Of a DNA stretch of 29,383 nt, positions 8,267-14,948 are shown in pieces. The DNA is taken from positions 1 to 29,383 of the IMG/VR virus record IMGVR_UViG_3300025133_000462; one strand, given 5' to 3'. Every line of letters starts with the position of its first letter. Position 1 is the first letter of the stretch. The DNA is from a virus. Both the position numbers and the translations under genes were made by a program. Under the pieces are notes generated by a model, which saw nothing but the letters and a program-made list of their open reading frames with translations, did no database searches and had not been told where the DNA came from.

Positions 8267-9514
8267 CTATTCTATCTCCTCACCACAATCAAGACAAAAC
8301 CAATAAGTAATATATTCGTGGTCTTCTCTACCATACCTATCCTCACCTTGTTCCAAATTCTCATGTTCACAATCCGTTTCTACCGTACTTAACATCTTTG
8401 CTGCAATAGCCCTTACCACATTCACGGTTACTGCATTACCACACATTCGATACCTCTGTGTGTCACTTATATTCACAACCTTGCCATCTACCATACCCTT
8501 ACTTGTCCAACCATCTTCCCATGTTCCATCCTCATTCCTGGCGCTAAAACCCTGAAGTCTTTCACATTCATTTGGAGTTAATCTTCTTATTCTTGAATTT
8601 TCATATAATCGTAAACTATTATGATGCGGTTCTGTTAATGTTGGAGAAATATCCTGTGCCTTTCTATTATACAAATCCAATGCCTTTACATCATCAGCCT
8701 TCAAATCATTTTTAGCCAATGTTTCATCTAATGCCTTAACCCCATAACTCTTTTCTATAGCCAATGGTGGCATCCAAGAAGGTTCTGTCTCACTTGACTT
8801 TACACTATTTAAACAAGGACTTACGTTATCCTTTCTTATCCTTAATCCCTCATCCGTCCTATAGTCTGCTATCATTGTCCTCTTACCATCTACTCCTTTG
8901 TAGTATGAGGCGTCAATACAGGTGACGACATCCCCTTTTTCTTGCTTACTTCCATCTGTTGCATCGCCTTTTCTGATAGGAAATATTTGTCCTCTACCTC
9001 TGTCTCCAATATATCCCGCAATGTATACTCGCTCTCTGTTCTGTGGGAGGTAATACTTAGTATTTTCCAATGAGCATTCAACATTATAATCAAGGTCGGC
9101 AAGAACTCCATATATTTTAGCAAATGTGGTGTAATCATCGTGACTATATAAGCCTTTAACGTTCTCGAGTAAAAAATAGGGGACTGGGTCTCCTTTATCC
9201 CTGTAATACGAGAGAATCCGTGCGATTTCAAAAAATAAAGTCCCTCTGGCGTCTCGAATATCTCGTTTCCCTGCAATACTGAAACTCTGGCACGGAAAAC
9301 CTCCACAAAGGACTGTAAGCTTATCTGGTAAATCTCTTTCTGGTTGAATAAGTTTAATGTCTCCAAGTTCTACCGCCTCTGGGTATCTATGTCTATAAAC
9401 TGAACTGGCGTGTTTATCAACCTCACTAAAACCAACCCAATCAAATTCCCATCCAGCCTCTTCAAAACCCCTATGGAATCCACCGATTCCACTAAATAAG
9501 TCCAACATCTGCAT
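8267..9514 (-). CDS. C5 cytosine DNA methyltransferase
   Basis: This 415-residue enzyme would transfer methyl from S-adenosylmethionine to carbon 5 of cytosine in a DNA target. The motifs are in order: DLFSGIGG (5-12) for cofactor binding, GFPCQSFS (72-79) with catalytic C75, ENVK (117-120), QNRERVYI (158-165), a target recognition region at about 190-310, RLTPNECERLQGF, and GNAV (359-362). The roughly 45-residue tail has C382, H384, C407 and C410, a possible zinc site not usual for the minimal family. It probably protects phage DNA from host restriction. The target sequence cannot be read from the protein. The gene follows a small membrane protein by one base. Confidence 0.95.
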   Translation of the reverse strand: MQMLDLFSGIGGFHRGFEEAGWEFDWVGFSEVDKHASSVYRHRYPEAVELGDIKLIQPERDLPDKLTVLCGGFPCQSFSIAGKRDIRDARGTLFFEIARILSYYRDKGDPVPYFLLENVKGLYSHDDYTTFAKIYGVLADLDYNVECSLENTKYYLPQNRERVYIAGYIGDRGRGQIFPIRKGDATDGSKQEKGDVVTCIDASYYKGVDGKRTMIADYRTDEGLRIRKDNVSPCLNSVKSSETEPSWMPPLAIEKSYGVKALDETLAKNDLKADDVKALDLYNRKAQDISPTLTEPHHNSLRLYENSRIRRLTPNECERLQGFSARNEDGTWEDGWTSKGMVDGKVVNISDTQRYRMCGNAVTVNVVRAIAAKMLSTVETDCEHENLEQGEDRYGREDHEYITYWFCLDCGEEIE

Positions 9515-9515
9515 A

Positions 9516-9641
9516 TCATCTCTCTCTTGCCTTTTCTTTTAACTCTTTTATACGCCTTTCATCTTGAATGATTAATAGGACGGCTATCACTAAAAACATT
9601 ACTATCGCGCCTATAATGAATCCTACTATCAGTTTTATCAT
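9516..9641 (-). CDS. 41-residue single-span membrane protein
   Basis: A frame from ATG 9641 to TGA 9516 encodes MIKLIVGFIIGAIVMFLVIA then VLLIIQDERRIKELKEKARER. Residues 3-25 form one uninterrupted hydrophobic segment with a glycine pair, followed by a charged helix. It ends one base before the methyltransferase start. There is no Shine-Dalgarno sequence before the ATG, and the candidate promoter at 9647-9676 would start transcription almost at the ATG, so it may be read from a leaderless message. Holin-like or accessory membrane roles are possible; nothing decides between them. Confidence 0.5.
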   Translation of the reverse strand: MIKLIVGFIIGAIVMFLVIAVLLIIQDERRIKELKEKARER

Positions 9642-9646
9642 GGTCG

Positions 9647-9676
9647 AGTCTACTACTAATGTGTAATTTATGTCAA
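9647..9676 (-). promoter_or_regulatory. Candidate leftward sigma70-type promoter
   Basis: Reading leftward, a perfect TTGACA (9676-9671) is followed after 18 bases by TAGACT (9652-9647), four of six matches to TATAAT. Transcription would begin about 6 bases further, at or next to the ATG at 9641. It sits exactly where a promoter for the leftward block should be. The -10 box is imperfect and no experiment supports it. Confidence 0.45.
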
Positions 9677-10200
9677 CTCATTTATAAATACCTAAAATAT
9701 AACAATGGGGACTATATAGATGACCAGGGCGGGCTACCCAAAGTGTGGGTGGTTGGCGACCATTTGTTTTTTTTTGCACATACCCGTGACCATTTCTTTT
9801 TATTGTCGTTTCTCGTCGGTGTATCATGTGGAATATAAGGACAATAACATAACATAATAGGGAATAGGTTATGGGGTTTCTCGAGAGGGATGCACATATA
9901 TTTTAAAATTTCGACCATTTCCACCCATTTGAACTCTTCTTATATAGGAGACCAACCATATTCATAGAAACTTACCAATCATCCCACCAAGTTGCGATGT
10001 TTTGCCATATCGTTACTATTCTCAATAGATTCCATAATTGAATCGTTATAATTATACCTATCTACCGAGAGAGTTGCGACGATTCCAAAAATAATTACAT
10101 AACATAACATTTTAGTATAAAAAAGTCTTTGTATATTATGTAAACTTACGTAAACTAAGGGGTACTCAATAAGGGGTACATCAAAAAAGTGGAGTAACAA
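9677..10200. promoter_or_regulatory. Divergent control region between leftward and rightward blocks
   Basis: No convincing gene lies in these 524 bases. The sequence GACCATTT occurs at 9758, 9788 and 9913; the first two are exactly 30 bp apart, about three helical turns, and each is followed by a T run. GTTGCGA occurs at 9991 and 10073. ACATAACATAA-type repeats lie near 9845 and 10098. A perfect 10-bp palindrome TATAATTATA lies at 10047-10056. Near the rightward gene are TTACGTAA (10146-10153) and two copies of TAAGGGGTAC at 10156 and 10170. These look like operators or an origin, and promoters for the amidoligase operon should lie here, but no strong -35/-10 pair was seen. Confidence 0.5.
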
Positions 10201-11214
10201 ATGAAAGGTCATTTTAATAGTAACAGAGATTTCGGGATTGAGATTGAGTTTCTCATTCCACGAGATAATACACAAGAAACGATTGCCAGTGCATTAAGGG
10301 GAGTTGGTATAGATTGTCGGGTAGAAGGATACAATCACACGACGAGACCTCATTGGAAGATAGTTAGTGACGTTTCTGTCAATGGTAATTCTACCCATAC
10401 GGGGAGTAACGAATTAGTCTCACCTCGTCTAAGTGGTGAGAATGGGTTAAGGCAAGTTGAAAAGGTTTGTGATATTTTGAACCTTCTCGGGTGTGAAGTT
10501 AACAAATCTTGTGGACTTCATGTTCATCAAGATGTTACCGACATTGTCGGAGAGAGTGACAGAACTGCAACCAAGTTTCTCAAGAATCTTGTTTTGTTTT
10601 GTGCAAAATATGAGAATATCATCTACAAACTTATTGCACCATCTCGTCTCGACAATCGACAATATTCAATACCCGTGAGAAGGGTATTTTTTAGAAGTCG
10701 TAACATGAGATTGAACAATGAACTTTCGACCATCAAAAATGCCTTGGATAGGAATGTGAAAATAGTTGTTAACGATAAGTCCGAGAGTAGTGTATCGGGA
10801 TATTTACAAAATCGTCGGTCTTGTGGATTGAATCTCTATAAGATATGGCAACGAGGTTCTGTAGAATTTCGATACCATAATGGTACTCTCAATTTCGAGA
10901 AGATTAAGTCTTGGGTAGTTGTGACAAATGCCATTGTTAACTCTGTAGAAGATACGAATTTTGTTAAACTCTGTAATGTCCCAAATGGTTCAAGAGGTTT
11001 GGCAAGTTTCCGAGGTGCAATTGGTTTTGTCGGTAGAAGTGGAAATCAAGATGGTACACCATACTCAAATGACCAATTAACCAAAGATGCAAATCTTTTC
11101 ATACAGAGAAGATATAGGAATCTGAATGCAAGACAAAATGCATATGCAAGACATCACGATTATAGATTTGTAAGTGATGGAATCTTTAACATCCAAAACA
11201 ACCAAGGAGTTTAA
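10201..11214 (+). CDS. Amidoligase (COOH-NH2 ligase, Amidoligase_2-like)
   Basis: This 337-residue protein belongs to the glutamine-synthetase-fold ligases that use ATP to join a carboxylate to an amine. Motifs in order: FGIEIEF at 11-17, whose glutamates bind metal in the fold; HWKIVSD at 51-57; ELVSPRLSG at 71-79; CGLHVH at 104-109; and VEFRYHNGTLN at 231-241, which supplies the Arg of the active site. A basic, Arg/Tyr-rich tail of about 60 residues follows. It is first in the rightward operon, and its last codons carry the ribosome binding site of the amidotransferase gene two bases downstream. With that gene and the cyclotransferase it suggests peptide or amine ligation; substrate unknown. 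Confidence 0.85.
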   Translation: MKGHFNSNRDFGIEIEFLIPRDNTQETIASALRGVGIDCRVEGYNHTTRPHWKIVSDVSVNGNSTHTGSNELVSPRLSGENGLRQVEKVCDILNLLGCEVNKSCGLHVHQDVTDIVGESDRTATKFLKNLVLFCAKYENIIYKLIAPSRLDNRQYSIPVRRVFFRSRNMRLNNELSTIKNALDRNVKIVVNDKSESSVSGYLQNRRSCGLNLYKIWQRGSVEFRYHNGTLNFEKIKSWVVVTNAIVNSVEDTNFVKLCNVPNGSRGLASFRGAIGFVGRSGNQDGTPYSNDQLTKDANLFIQRRYRNLNARQNAYARHHDYRFVSDGIFNIQNNQGV

Positions 11215-11216
11215 TT

Positions 11217-12218
11217 ATGTGTGGATTAGTGGGAATAATAAATAAAAAAGATGATTCAAGAAGTATGTTCGATGGATTGAAAATACGAGATTCATTCGTG
11301 AAGATGACTAAAACTGCAAATACTCGTGGAGGTCATTCTACGGGTTTTGCAATCATCCAACGTGATGGAGATTACTTACTTTGTAAGAGAAATCAAGATG
11401 CATATTCATTCTTTCTTCAAAGGTCTGTTTTGAGTGCATTGGATTTCATTGACATAAGTGAAACGAGTGCCATAATAGGTCATACTCGATACTCGACACA
11501 AGGGTCACCCGAGAACAATGAAAATAATCATCCCATAAGGGCAAATAACACCATTGGAACTCACAATGGTTCAGTATGGAATGATGACGAACTTTTTGAA
11601 AAGTTTGGTCTCGAGAGATTTGCAGAAGTTGATTCAGAAGTCTTATTCAGACTTTACGAATACTCTGATAATTTCAAAGACTACATCGAAAAGTTAAAAC
11701 TTGTGAAGGGTAACGTCTCGATGGTTTGGCAAGACTTGGAATTTCCCGAGTACGTCTATCTGTTCAAAGGTAATAACCCATTGGAAATTGCCTACATACC
11801 ATCGTTAAAGTGTCTTGCCTATGGTAGTACCCGTGAAATCGTCAAAAGTGGATTCTCGGACGAATTACGATGGTTAAAGGTCAAACCTAATACACTCCTA
11901 AGAGTTAATACCAATACTCTCAAAGTGAATAGAACTGATGCACGAATAAGTAAGAGTGCAAATAGGTACTTTAGATTTGATTCTAAGATTGGTGCAAGTG
12001 TGAGAGTAAAACCGAAATCTTGCAAACCTAAAAGGGTTCCAATCTCGTTAGATGACGAAACCATCAAAAGGTTTGTACCTCGATATAGTTATCGTGATAA
12101 CATCGATGATGTTGTGAATGACATACTCGAGAGAGACGTACCACAACAGAACTTGCCCTTTAATACTCGACAAAGTGTAAAGGCAAATGATGGAAGTACC
12201 ATCAAGAAAGTAAAATAA
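11217..12218 (+). CDS. Stand-alone class II glutamine amidotransferase
   Basis: This 333-residue protein has the N-terminal nucleophile glutaminase fold. Removal of Met1 would expose catalytic Cys2 (MCGLVGII). Further signatures are NTRGGHSTG at 35-43, GHTRYST at 88-94, NENNHP at 101-106, GTHNGSV at 114-120 and VDSEVLF at 138-144. Known members release ammonia from glutamine and pass it to a synthase domain. Here no synthase domain is fused; the last 100 or so residues are basic and of unknown fold. The neighbouring amidoligase is the natural acceptor of the ammonia or the partner in peptide chemistry. It is coupled to that gene by a ribosome site inside the amidoligase end (AAGGAG). Confidence 0.9.
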   Translation: MCGLVGIINKKDDSRSMFDGLKIRDSFVKMTKTANTRGGHSTGFAIIQRDGDYLLCKRNQDAYSFFLQRSVLSALDFIDISETSAIIGHTRYSTQGSPENNENNHPIRANNTIGTHNGSVWNDDELFEKFGLERFAEVDSEVLFRLYEYSDNFKDYIEKLKLVKGNVSMVWQDLEFPEYVYLFKGNNPLEIAYIPSLKCLAYGSTREIVKSGFSDELRWLKVKPNTLLRVNTNTLKVNRTDARISKSANRYFRFDSKIGASVRVKPKSCKPKRVPISLDDETIKRFVPRYSYRDNIDDVVNDILERDVPQQNLPFNTRQSVKANDGSTIKKVK

Positions 12219-12226
12219 CAATAACC

Positions 12227-12263
12227 GAGAGTGGTGACCTTTTTTGAAAAGGTCGCCATTCTC
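12227..12263 (+). promoter_or_regulatory. Perfect 17-bp RNA hairpin after the amidotransferase gene
   Basis: Bases 12227-12243 pair with 12247-12263 over 17 positions around a TTG loop; 15 pairs are Watson-Crick and two are G-U. There is no T run after it, so it is not a classical terminator. The next start-site element begins three bases later. It could be an RNase processing site, a stabiliser of the upstream message, or a regulator of the following start. Confidence 0.65.
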
Positions 12264-12282
12264 ACAAAAGTGGAGAACTGAA

Positions 12283-12438
12283 ATGAAAAAAACAAAATGG
12301 AAAATTAATTGGGATTTAACTAATAAATTTCAAACTTGCATTGAATGTCAATGGTTGTTTAGTGATAAATCACCACTAACAGAACGTAAATGGGTTAGTC
12401 GGGATATGTTACCATTCTATATCGTTGGATACAAATAA
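12283..12438 (+). CDS. 51-residue protein, unknown
   Basis: The start is the ATG placed 7 bases after GTGGAG, giving a 51-residue product rather than a longer upstream frame. It begins MKKTKWKINWDLTNKF, has a Cys pair C-I-E-C near residues 19-22, and ends MLPFYIVGYK. Aromatic residues (Trp, Phe, Tyr) are frequent. It lies just after the hairpin at 12227-12263. No family was recognised. As a short product between an amidoligase and a cyclotransferase it is one candidate substrate of the ligase, which is speculation. Confidence 0.65.
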   Translation: MKKTKWKINWDLTNKFQTCIECQWLFSDKSPLTERKWVSRDMLPFYIVGYK

Positions 12439-12456
12439 ACAAAAGTGGAGAATAAC

Positions 12457-12693
12457 ATGAAAAAAAATAAATGCAAAATATGTAATCGATATGATTGCAA
12501 TATTGAGGAACTCAATGAAAATTGTATGTGTTGTGGTAATTCACTCGTCAACCATAGGGAGTGGATTGAAAAAAAGAATAAGTACGAATTGAACTTAGAT
12601 AAGTATTGCAACCAATGTGAAGAAGAAGTTTCTTCAATCAAAGATGAGAGAATTGTTTGTGATGATGTGTGGAAAGATGAGTGGTATCAGTAA
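12457..12693 (+). CDS. 78-residue Cys-rich protein, possible zinc ribbon
   Basis: The start is the ATG after GTGGAGAATAAC. The product has CKICNRYDC near residues 5-13, CMCCGN near 24-29 and CNQCEEE near 54-60. Repeated C-x2-C pairs are typical of small zinc-binding folds that bind nucleic acid or protein. A charged helix (REWIEKKNKYELNLDKY) lies between the pairs, and the end is acidic and aromatic (VWKDEWYQ). No closer family was recognised. It ends 14 bases before a strong hairpin at 12707-12754. Confidence 0.7.
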   Translation: MKKNKCKICNRYDCNIEELNENCMCCGNSLVNHREWIEKKNKYELNLDKYCNQCEEEVSSIKDERIVCDDVWKDEWYQ

Positions 12694-12706
12694 AAATGAA
12701 GTGGCA

Positions 12707-12754
12707 GCAATTGGGAAGAACCTCGCTGAATCTCAGCGATGTCTTCCTGGTTGC
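12707..12754 (+). ncRNA. Long structured RNA element
   Basis: Bases 12707-12719 pair with 12742-12754 in a 13-bp stem (three G-U pairs), then an ACC/TG internal loop, then a perfect 7-bp stem TCGCTGA/TCAGCGA around the loop ATC. A small palindrome TCAATT-CA-AATTGA follows at 12760-12773. The element is visibly richer in G and C than the genes around it, and the 164-base gap it sits in (12694-12857) has no supported gene. It could be a regulatory or processed RNA. A T run at 12785-12790 is too far away for a classical terminator. Confidence 0.6.
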
Positions 12755-12857
12755 ATCGCTCAATTCAAATTGAAATTAAATAACATTTTTTAATAAAAAG
12801 GTTGCATTGTTTAAATTACTATCGTAATCTATGTCAACCAAAAAGTGGAGAATAACA

Positions 12858-13154
12858 ATGAGTACAAAATACACAATGGAATTAAATCATATTGCCAATT
12901 CTGATATAGGTGGTGGTTATTGGGCAAATACAATAGATAATGAACCAATTATAGAATCGGGTAAAACTCTAAAAGAAATGCAAGATAAATATTTTGATTG
13001 GAGAAACAGAAATGAACTTGGGAGTGGTAATGTCCCTTCCATTTACGTTTATAAGAACAAAGAAATAATTGTCGGTTGGTTTAGTTATAATGGACGATTA
13101 TGGGAAGGTTGTCAATGGAATAGTAACACAAAGGAAATTATTATTAACAAATAA
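12858..13154 (+). CDS. 98-residue protein, unknown
   Basis: The ATG after GTGGAGAATAACA defines the start; an in-frame ATG 27 bases upstream lies before the site and is unlikely. The product begins MSTKYTMELNHIANSDIGGG and contains alternating polar and aromatic segments (YWANTIDNEPI, YVYKNKEIIVGWF), giving the look of a small beta-sheet protein. It has one Cys, no signal peptide and no membrane segment. It follows the RNA hairpin region and precedes another gene of the same type by 14 bases. No family was recognised. Confidence 0.7.
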   Translation: MSTKYTMELNHIANSDIGGGYWANTIDNEPIIESGKTLKEMQDKYFDWRNRNELGSGNVPSIYVYKNKEIIVGWFSYNGRLWEGCQWNSNTKEIIINK

Positions 13155-13168
13155 AAGTGGAGAATAAA

Positions 13169-13624
13169 ATGAAAATAACGAAAAAAATAGTTGAAAACTT
13201 TCTACCACATGATATGTGGTATGGATTTAAATGGATAATTCCATTCGTAACACCATTTATTAAACAAAACAATATCAAACCAAATGACCATTGTTGGTAT
13301 CAGAGTGGTGGTGGTTGTTGTCATTATTTCATTAGAGATGAAAACAACCACGTTTATACATTTCACACCGAAAGTGAAATTGTCGAAAAATCATTCAACA
13401 AGTGGGAAGGTGACAATTGGTCGGATGATTATTTAGATGATGATAAATTCACAAGAGATGATGGATATTATACTTTCGGATGGGAGGTTGATTCACCAAA
13501 TTATTTTCCAAAGTGGTTAATAGATTTGGACTATAAAAACCAACGGGGAAAAGATGGTGAGAGGTGGTGGAGATTTGAAAACATAAATCCTACGGGATAT
13601 AAAAAACTAAATAGTGGAGAATAA
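13169..13624 (+). CDS. 151-residue aromatic-rich acidic protein, unknown
   Basis: The ATG after GTGGAGAATAAA is the start. The product has a mildly hydrophobic N-terminal segment (WYGFKWIIPFVTPFI, about residues 17-31), a CWYQSGGGCCHYFIRDE segment near 42-58, and an acidic middle (DNWSDDYLDDDKF). It is notable for many Trp and Tyr residues. Its last codons, AGT GGA GAA TAA, are at the same time the ribosome-binding element of the next gene, so the C-terminus is constrained by that site. No function can be given; the GGGCC run could bind metal. Confidence 0.7.
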   Translation: MKITKKIVENFLPHDMWYGFKWIIPFVTPFIKQNNIKPNDHCWYQSGGGCCHYFIRDENNHVYTFHTESEIVEKSFNKWEGDNWSDDYLDDDKFTRDDGYYTFGWEVDSPNYFPKWLIDLDYKNQRGKDGERWWRFENINPTGYKKLNSGE

Positions 13625-13625
13625 A

Positions 13626-14216
13626 ATGAAATACTCAAAAGAACATAAAATCGGTAAAAAGATGATTCTCGAATCAGACTTCTCGGTAAAGTCGGTAAAG
13701 ACTTTTATGGGTAGAGAAGGTTATGGTGTAAATGCCAATATTTACTACCAAAATCGGAAGATTGGTCACATCATCGATAGTGGTAATGGTGGGTGTCTTG
13801 ACATTTCTTATTACAAAAAGGTGAATGGCAAAGACAAATGGATGCATAAAAATCGCGATGTGGATAAGTTCGTCACCGAACTACCGAACTATACTTGGAA
13901 GTGGGATAAGAAAGATGAACCCACAAAATCTAAATTCGATGAAGAAGAGATGTGGAATATTCTCATCGATGAATATCTATTTGTGAAAGACTTCAAAAAG
14001 GAAATGAAGAAAATCCAAATTGTTCACAATAACAAGGTCTTTACATTCGTGAAAGATAACAAACCACATTTCTTAGATAAGTTATATCACTATAACGGGA
14101 AAAGTGGTGTATCGTTTCGTGAGATTATCAAAGACAAATACGATGGATGTACCATCTTGAATGATGTATCAAATAACAAGGCAATGAGACTATTTAGAAC
14201 TCATTCCTCTAACTAA
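13626..14216 (+). CDS. 196-residue conserved-type phage protein, unknown
   Basis: The start at ATG 13626 lies one base after the previous stop and uses the element embedded in the previous gene. The N-terminal half contains a pattern I associate with small uncharacterised phage proteins: GYGVNANIYYQNRKIGHIID, then SGNGGCLDISYY, then a basic-charged region and KFDEEEMWNILIDEYLF. The C-terminal half repeats strand-type segments (KVFTFVKDNKPHFL) and ends FRTHSSN. The fold appears mixed alpha-beta and soluble. Function unknown. Confidence 0.7.
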   Translation: MKYSKEHKIGKKMILESDFSVKSVKTFMGREGYGVNANIYYQNRKIGHIIDSGNGGCLDISYYKKVNGKDKWMHKNRDVDKFVTELPNYTWKWDKKDEPTKSKFDEEEMWNILIDEYLFVKDFKKEMKKIQIVHNNKVFTFVKDNKPHFLDKLYHYNGKSGVSFREIIKDKYDGCTILNDVSNNKAMRLFRTHSSN

Positions 14217-14228
14217 GTGGAGAATAAC

Positions 14229-14396
14229 ATGGAAACAATATTAAAACACCTAAGATGGTTACATCAAGATTTAGGAGAGATGATTAGTAGATTAGAACTC
14301 CGAAAATTGGATGTGCAACATATACCGAAGTTTTGGATGGACTACGTTCGCGATTCTATTCAAGAAAACCCCGAAATACATTCGGAAGGAGAGTAA
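14229..14396 (+). CDS. 55-residue helical protein, unknown
   Basis: A frame from ATG 14229 to TAA 14394-14396 is preceded by AAGTGGAGAATAAC and followed after one base by the next ATG. The product begins METILKHLRWLHQDLGEMIS and contains RLELRKLDVQHIPKFW, so it is mainly two amphipathic helices with an acidic end (ENPEIHSEGE). The final GGA GAG TAA codons double as the ribosome site of the next gene. The shared start element makes this a real gene despite its size. Its role is unknown. Confidence 0.7.
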   Translation: METILKHLRWLHQDLGEMISRLELRKLDVQHIPKFWMDYVRDSIQENPEIHSEGE

Positions 14397-14397
14397 G

Positions 14398-14937
14398 ATG
14401 AAAAACATAAAATTAGAATCATTCGGTGTGTTTGGTTTTGATGGTTACACCGAACAATGGTTTGGTTTTAGTGATGGTAATAATTGGAATGGTTTTGAAA
14501 CACCATTATTCACCAAAGAAACACTAATCAAAATAAAGGATTATTGGGACAAGGAGTTTAAGAAAACCAAAGACACCGATATACCAATACTCAATATTGG
14601 GGAAAGTGTTGGTATGTCGTTATACCGAGATGAACCTTGTGAAACAATACGTCCTATTAAAAGCGATTACGGGAATTTATATCGCATAACCGATTTGACT
14701 TGGAAGAGATATGATTACATCTCTCTCGACGGGGATATATTTTTCAAAGAAGATGTGGATTGTGTACCCGATTTAGGATGGGAAGTGACCAAGATTCAAC
14801 CCGAAGATGGAATGGTGAGTCTCGAATTAGTAGATAACGATGGAGAAATGTATTTTGAAAATGATAAATTCAAAATGTGGAGAGATGAGATGTTCACTTA
14901 CAGAACAGATATACACATAACTAACTTAGAATCATAG
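14398..14937 (+). CDS. 179-residue acidic aromatic protein, unknown
   Basis: The start is ATG 14398, six bases after GGAG; a longer frame reaching upstream would overlap the preceding small gene and lacks a site. The product opens MKNIKLESFGVFGFDGYTEQ, has repeated glycine-aromatic strand segments (WFGFSDGNNWNGFETP), a PILNIGESVGMSLYRDE strand pair and an acidic end region (LVDNDGEMYFENDKF). It resembles an all-beta soluble protein. No family was recognised. It ends 11 bases before the cyclotransferase gene. Confidence 0.7.
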   Translation: MKNIKLESFGVFGFDGYTEQWFGFSDGNNWNGFETPLFTKETLIKIKDYWDKEFKKTKDTDIPILNIGESVGMSLYRDEPCETIRPIKSDYGNLYRITDLTWKRYDYISLDGDIFFKEDVDCVPDLGWEVTKIQPEDGMVSLELVDNDGEMYFENDKFKMWRDEMFTYRTDIHITNLES

Positions 14938-14948
14938 AGGAGAGTAAA

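Larger units (their letters stand above)
10185..14222 (+). repeat. Recurrent AAGTGGAG start-site element, seven copies
   Basis: The same short sequence precedes seven consecutive start regions of this operon: AAAAGTGGAG at 10185-10194 (then TAACAA and ATG), 12266-12275, 12441-12450, 12841-12850 and 13153-13162, with TAGTGGAG at 13612-13619 and TAAGTGGAG at 14214-14222. The following bases are nearly fixed as AATAAC or AATAAA before ATG. GGAG can pair with 16S rRNA, but the conserved AAGT in front is not needed for that. From 14398 on, starts switch to GGAGAGTAA variants (14398, 14949, 18928). The copies define the true starts of the small genes. The coordinates cover the series, not a continuous repeat. 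Confidence 0.8.

Noticed and set aside
9712-9924. Leftward frame of 70 codons in the divergent region
   Set aside because: GTG start, no convincing ribosome site, Trp/Pro/Thr-biased product unlike its neighbours, and it runs through repeats that look regulatory.
9979-10275. Leftward frame of 98 codons overlapping the amidoligase start
   Set aside because: It covers the amidoligase ribosome site and first codons in the opposite direction and has no site of its own; the amidoligase motifs are certain.
12696-12773. 24-codon frame over the hairpin at 12707-12754
   Set aside because: No ribosome site, lacks the start element used by every neighbour, and the sequence is better explained by pairing.
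14311-14397. Upstream extension of the 179-residue gene
   Set aside because: It would overlap the 55-residue gene in another frame, and the GGAG site lies directly before ATG 14398.
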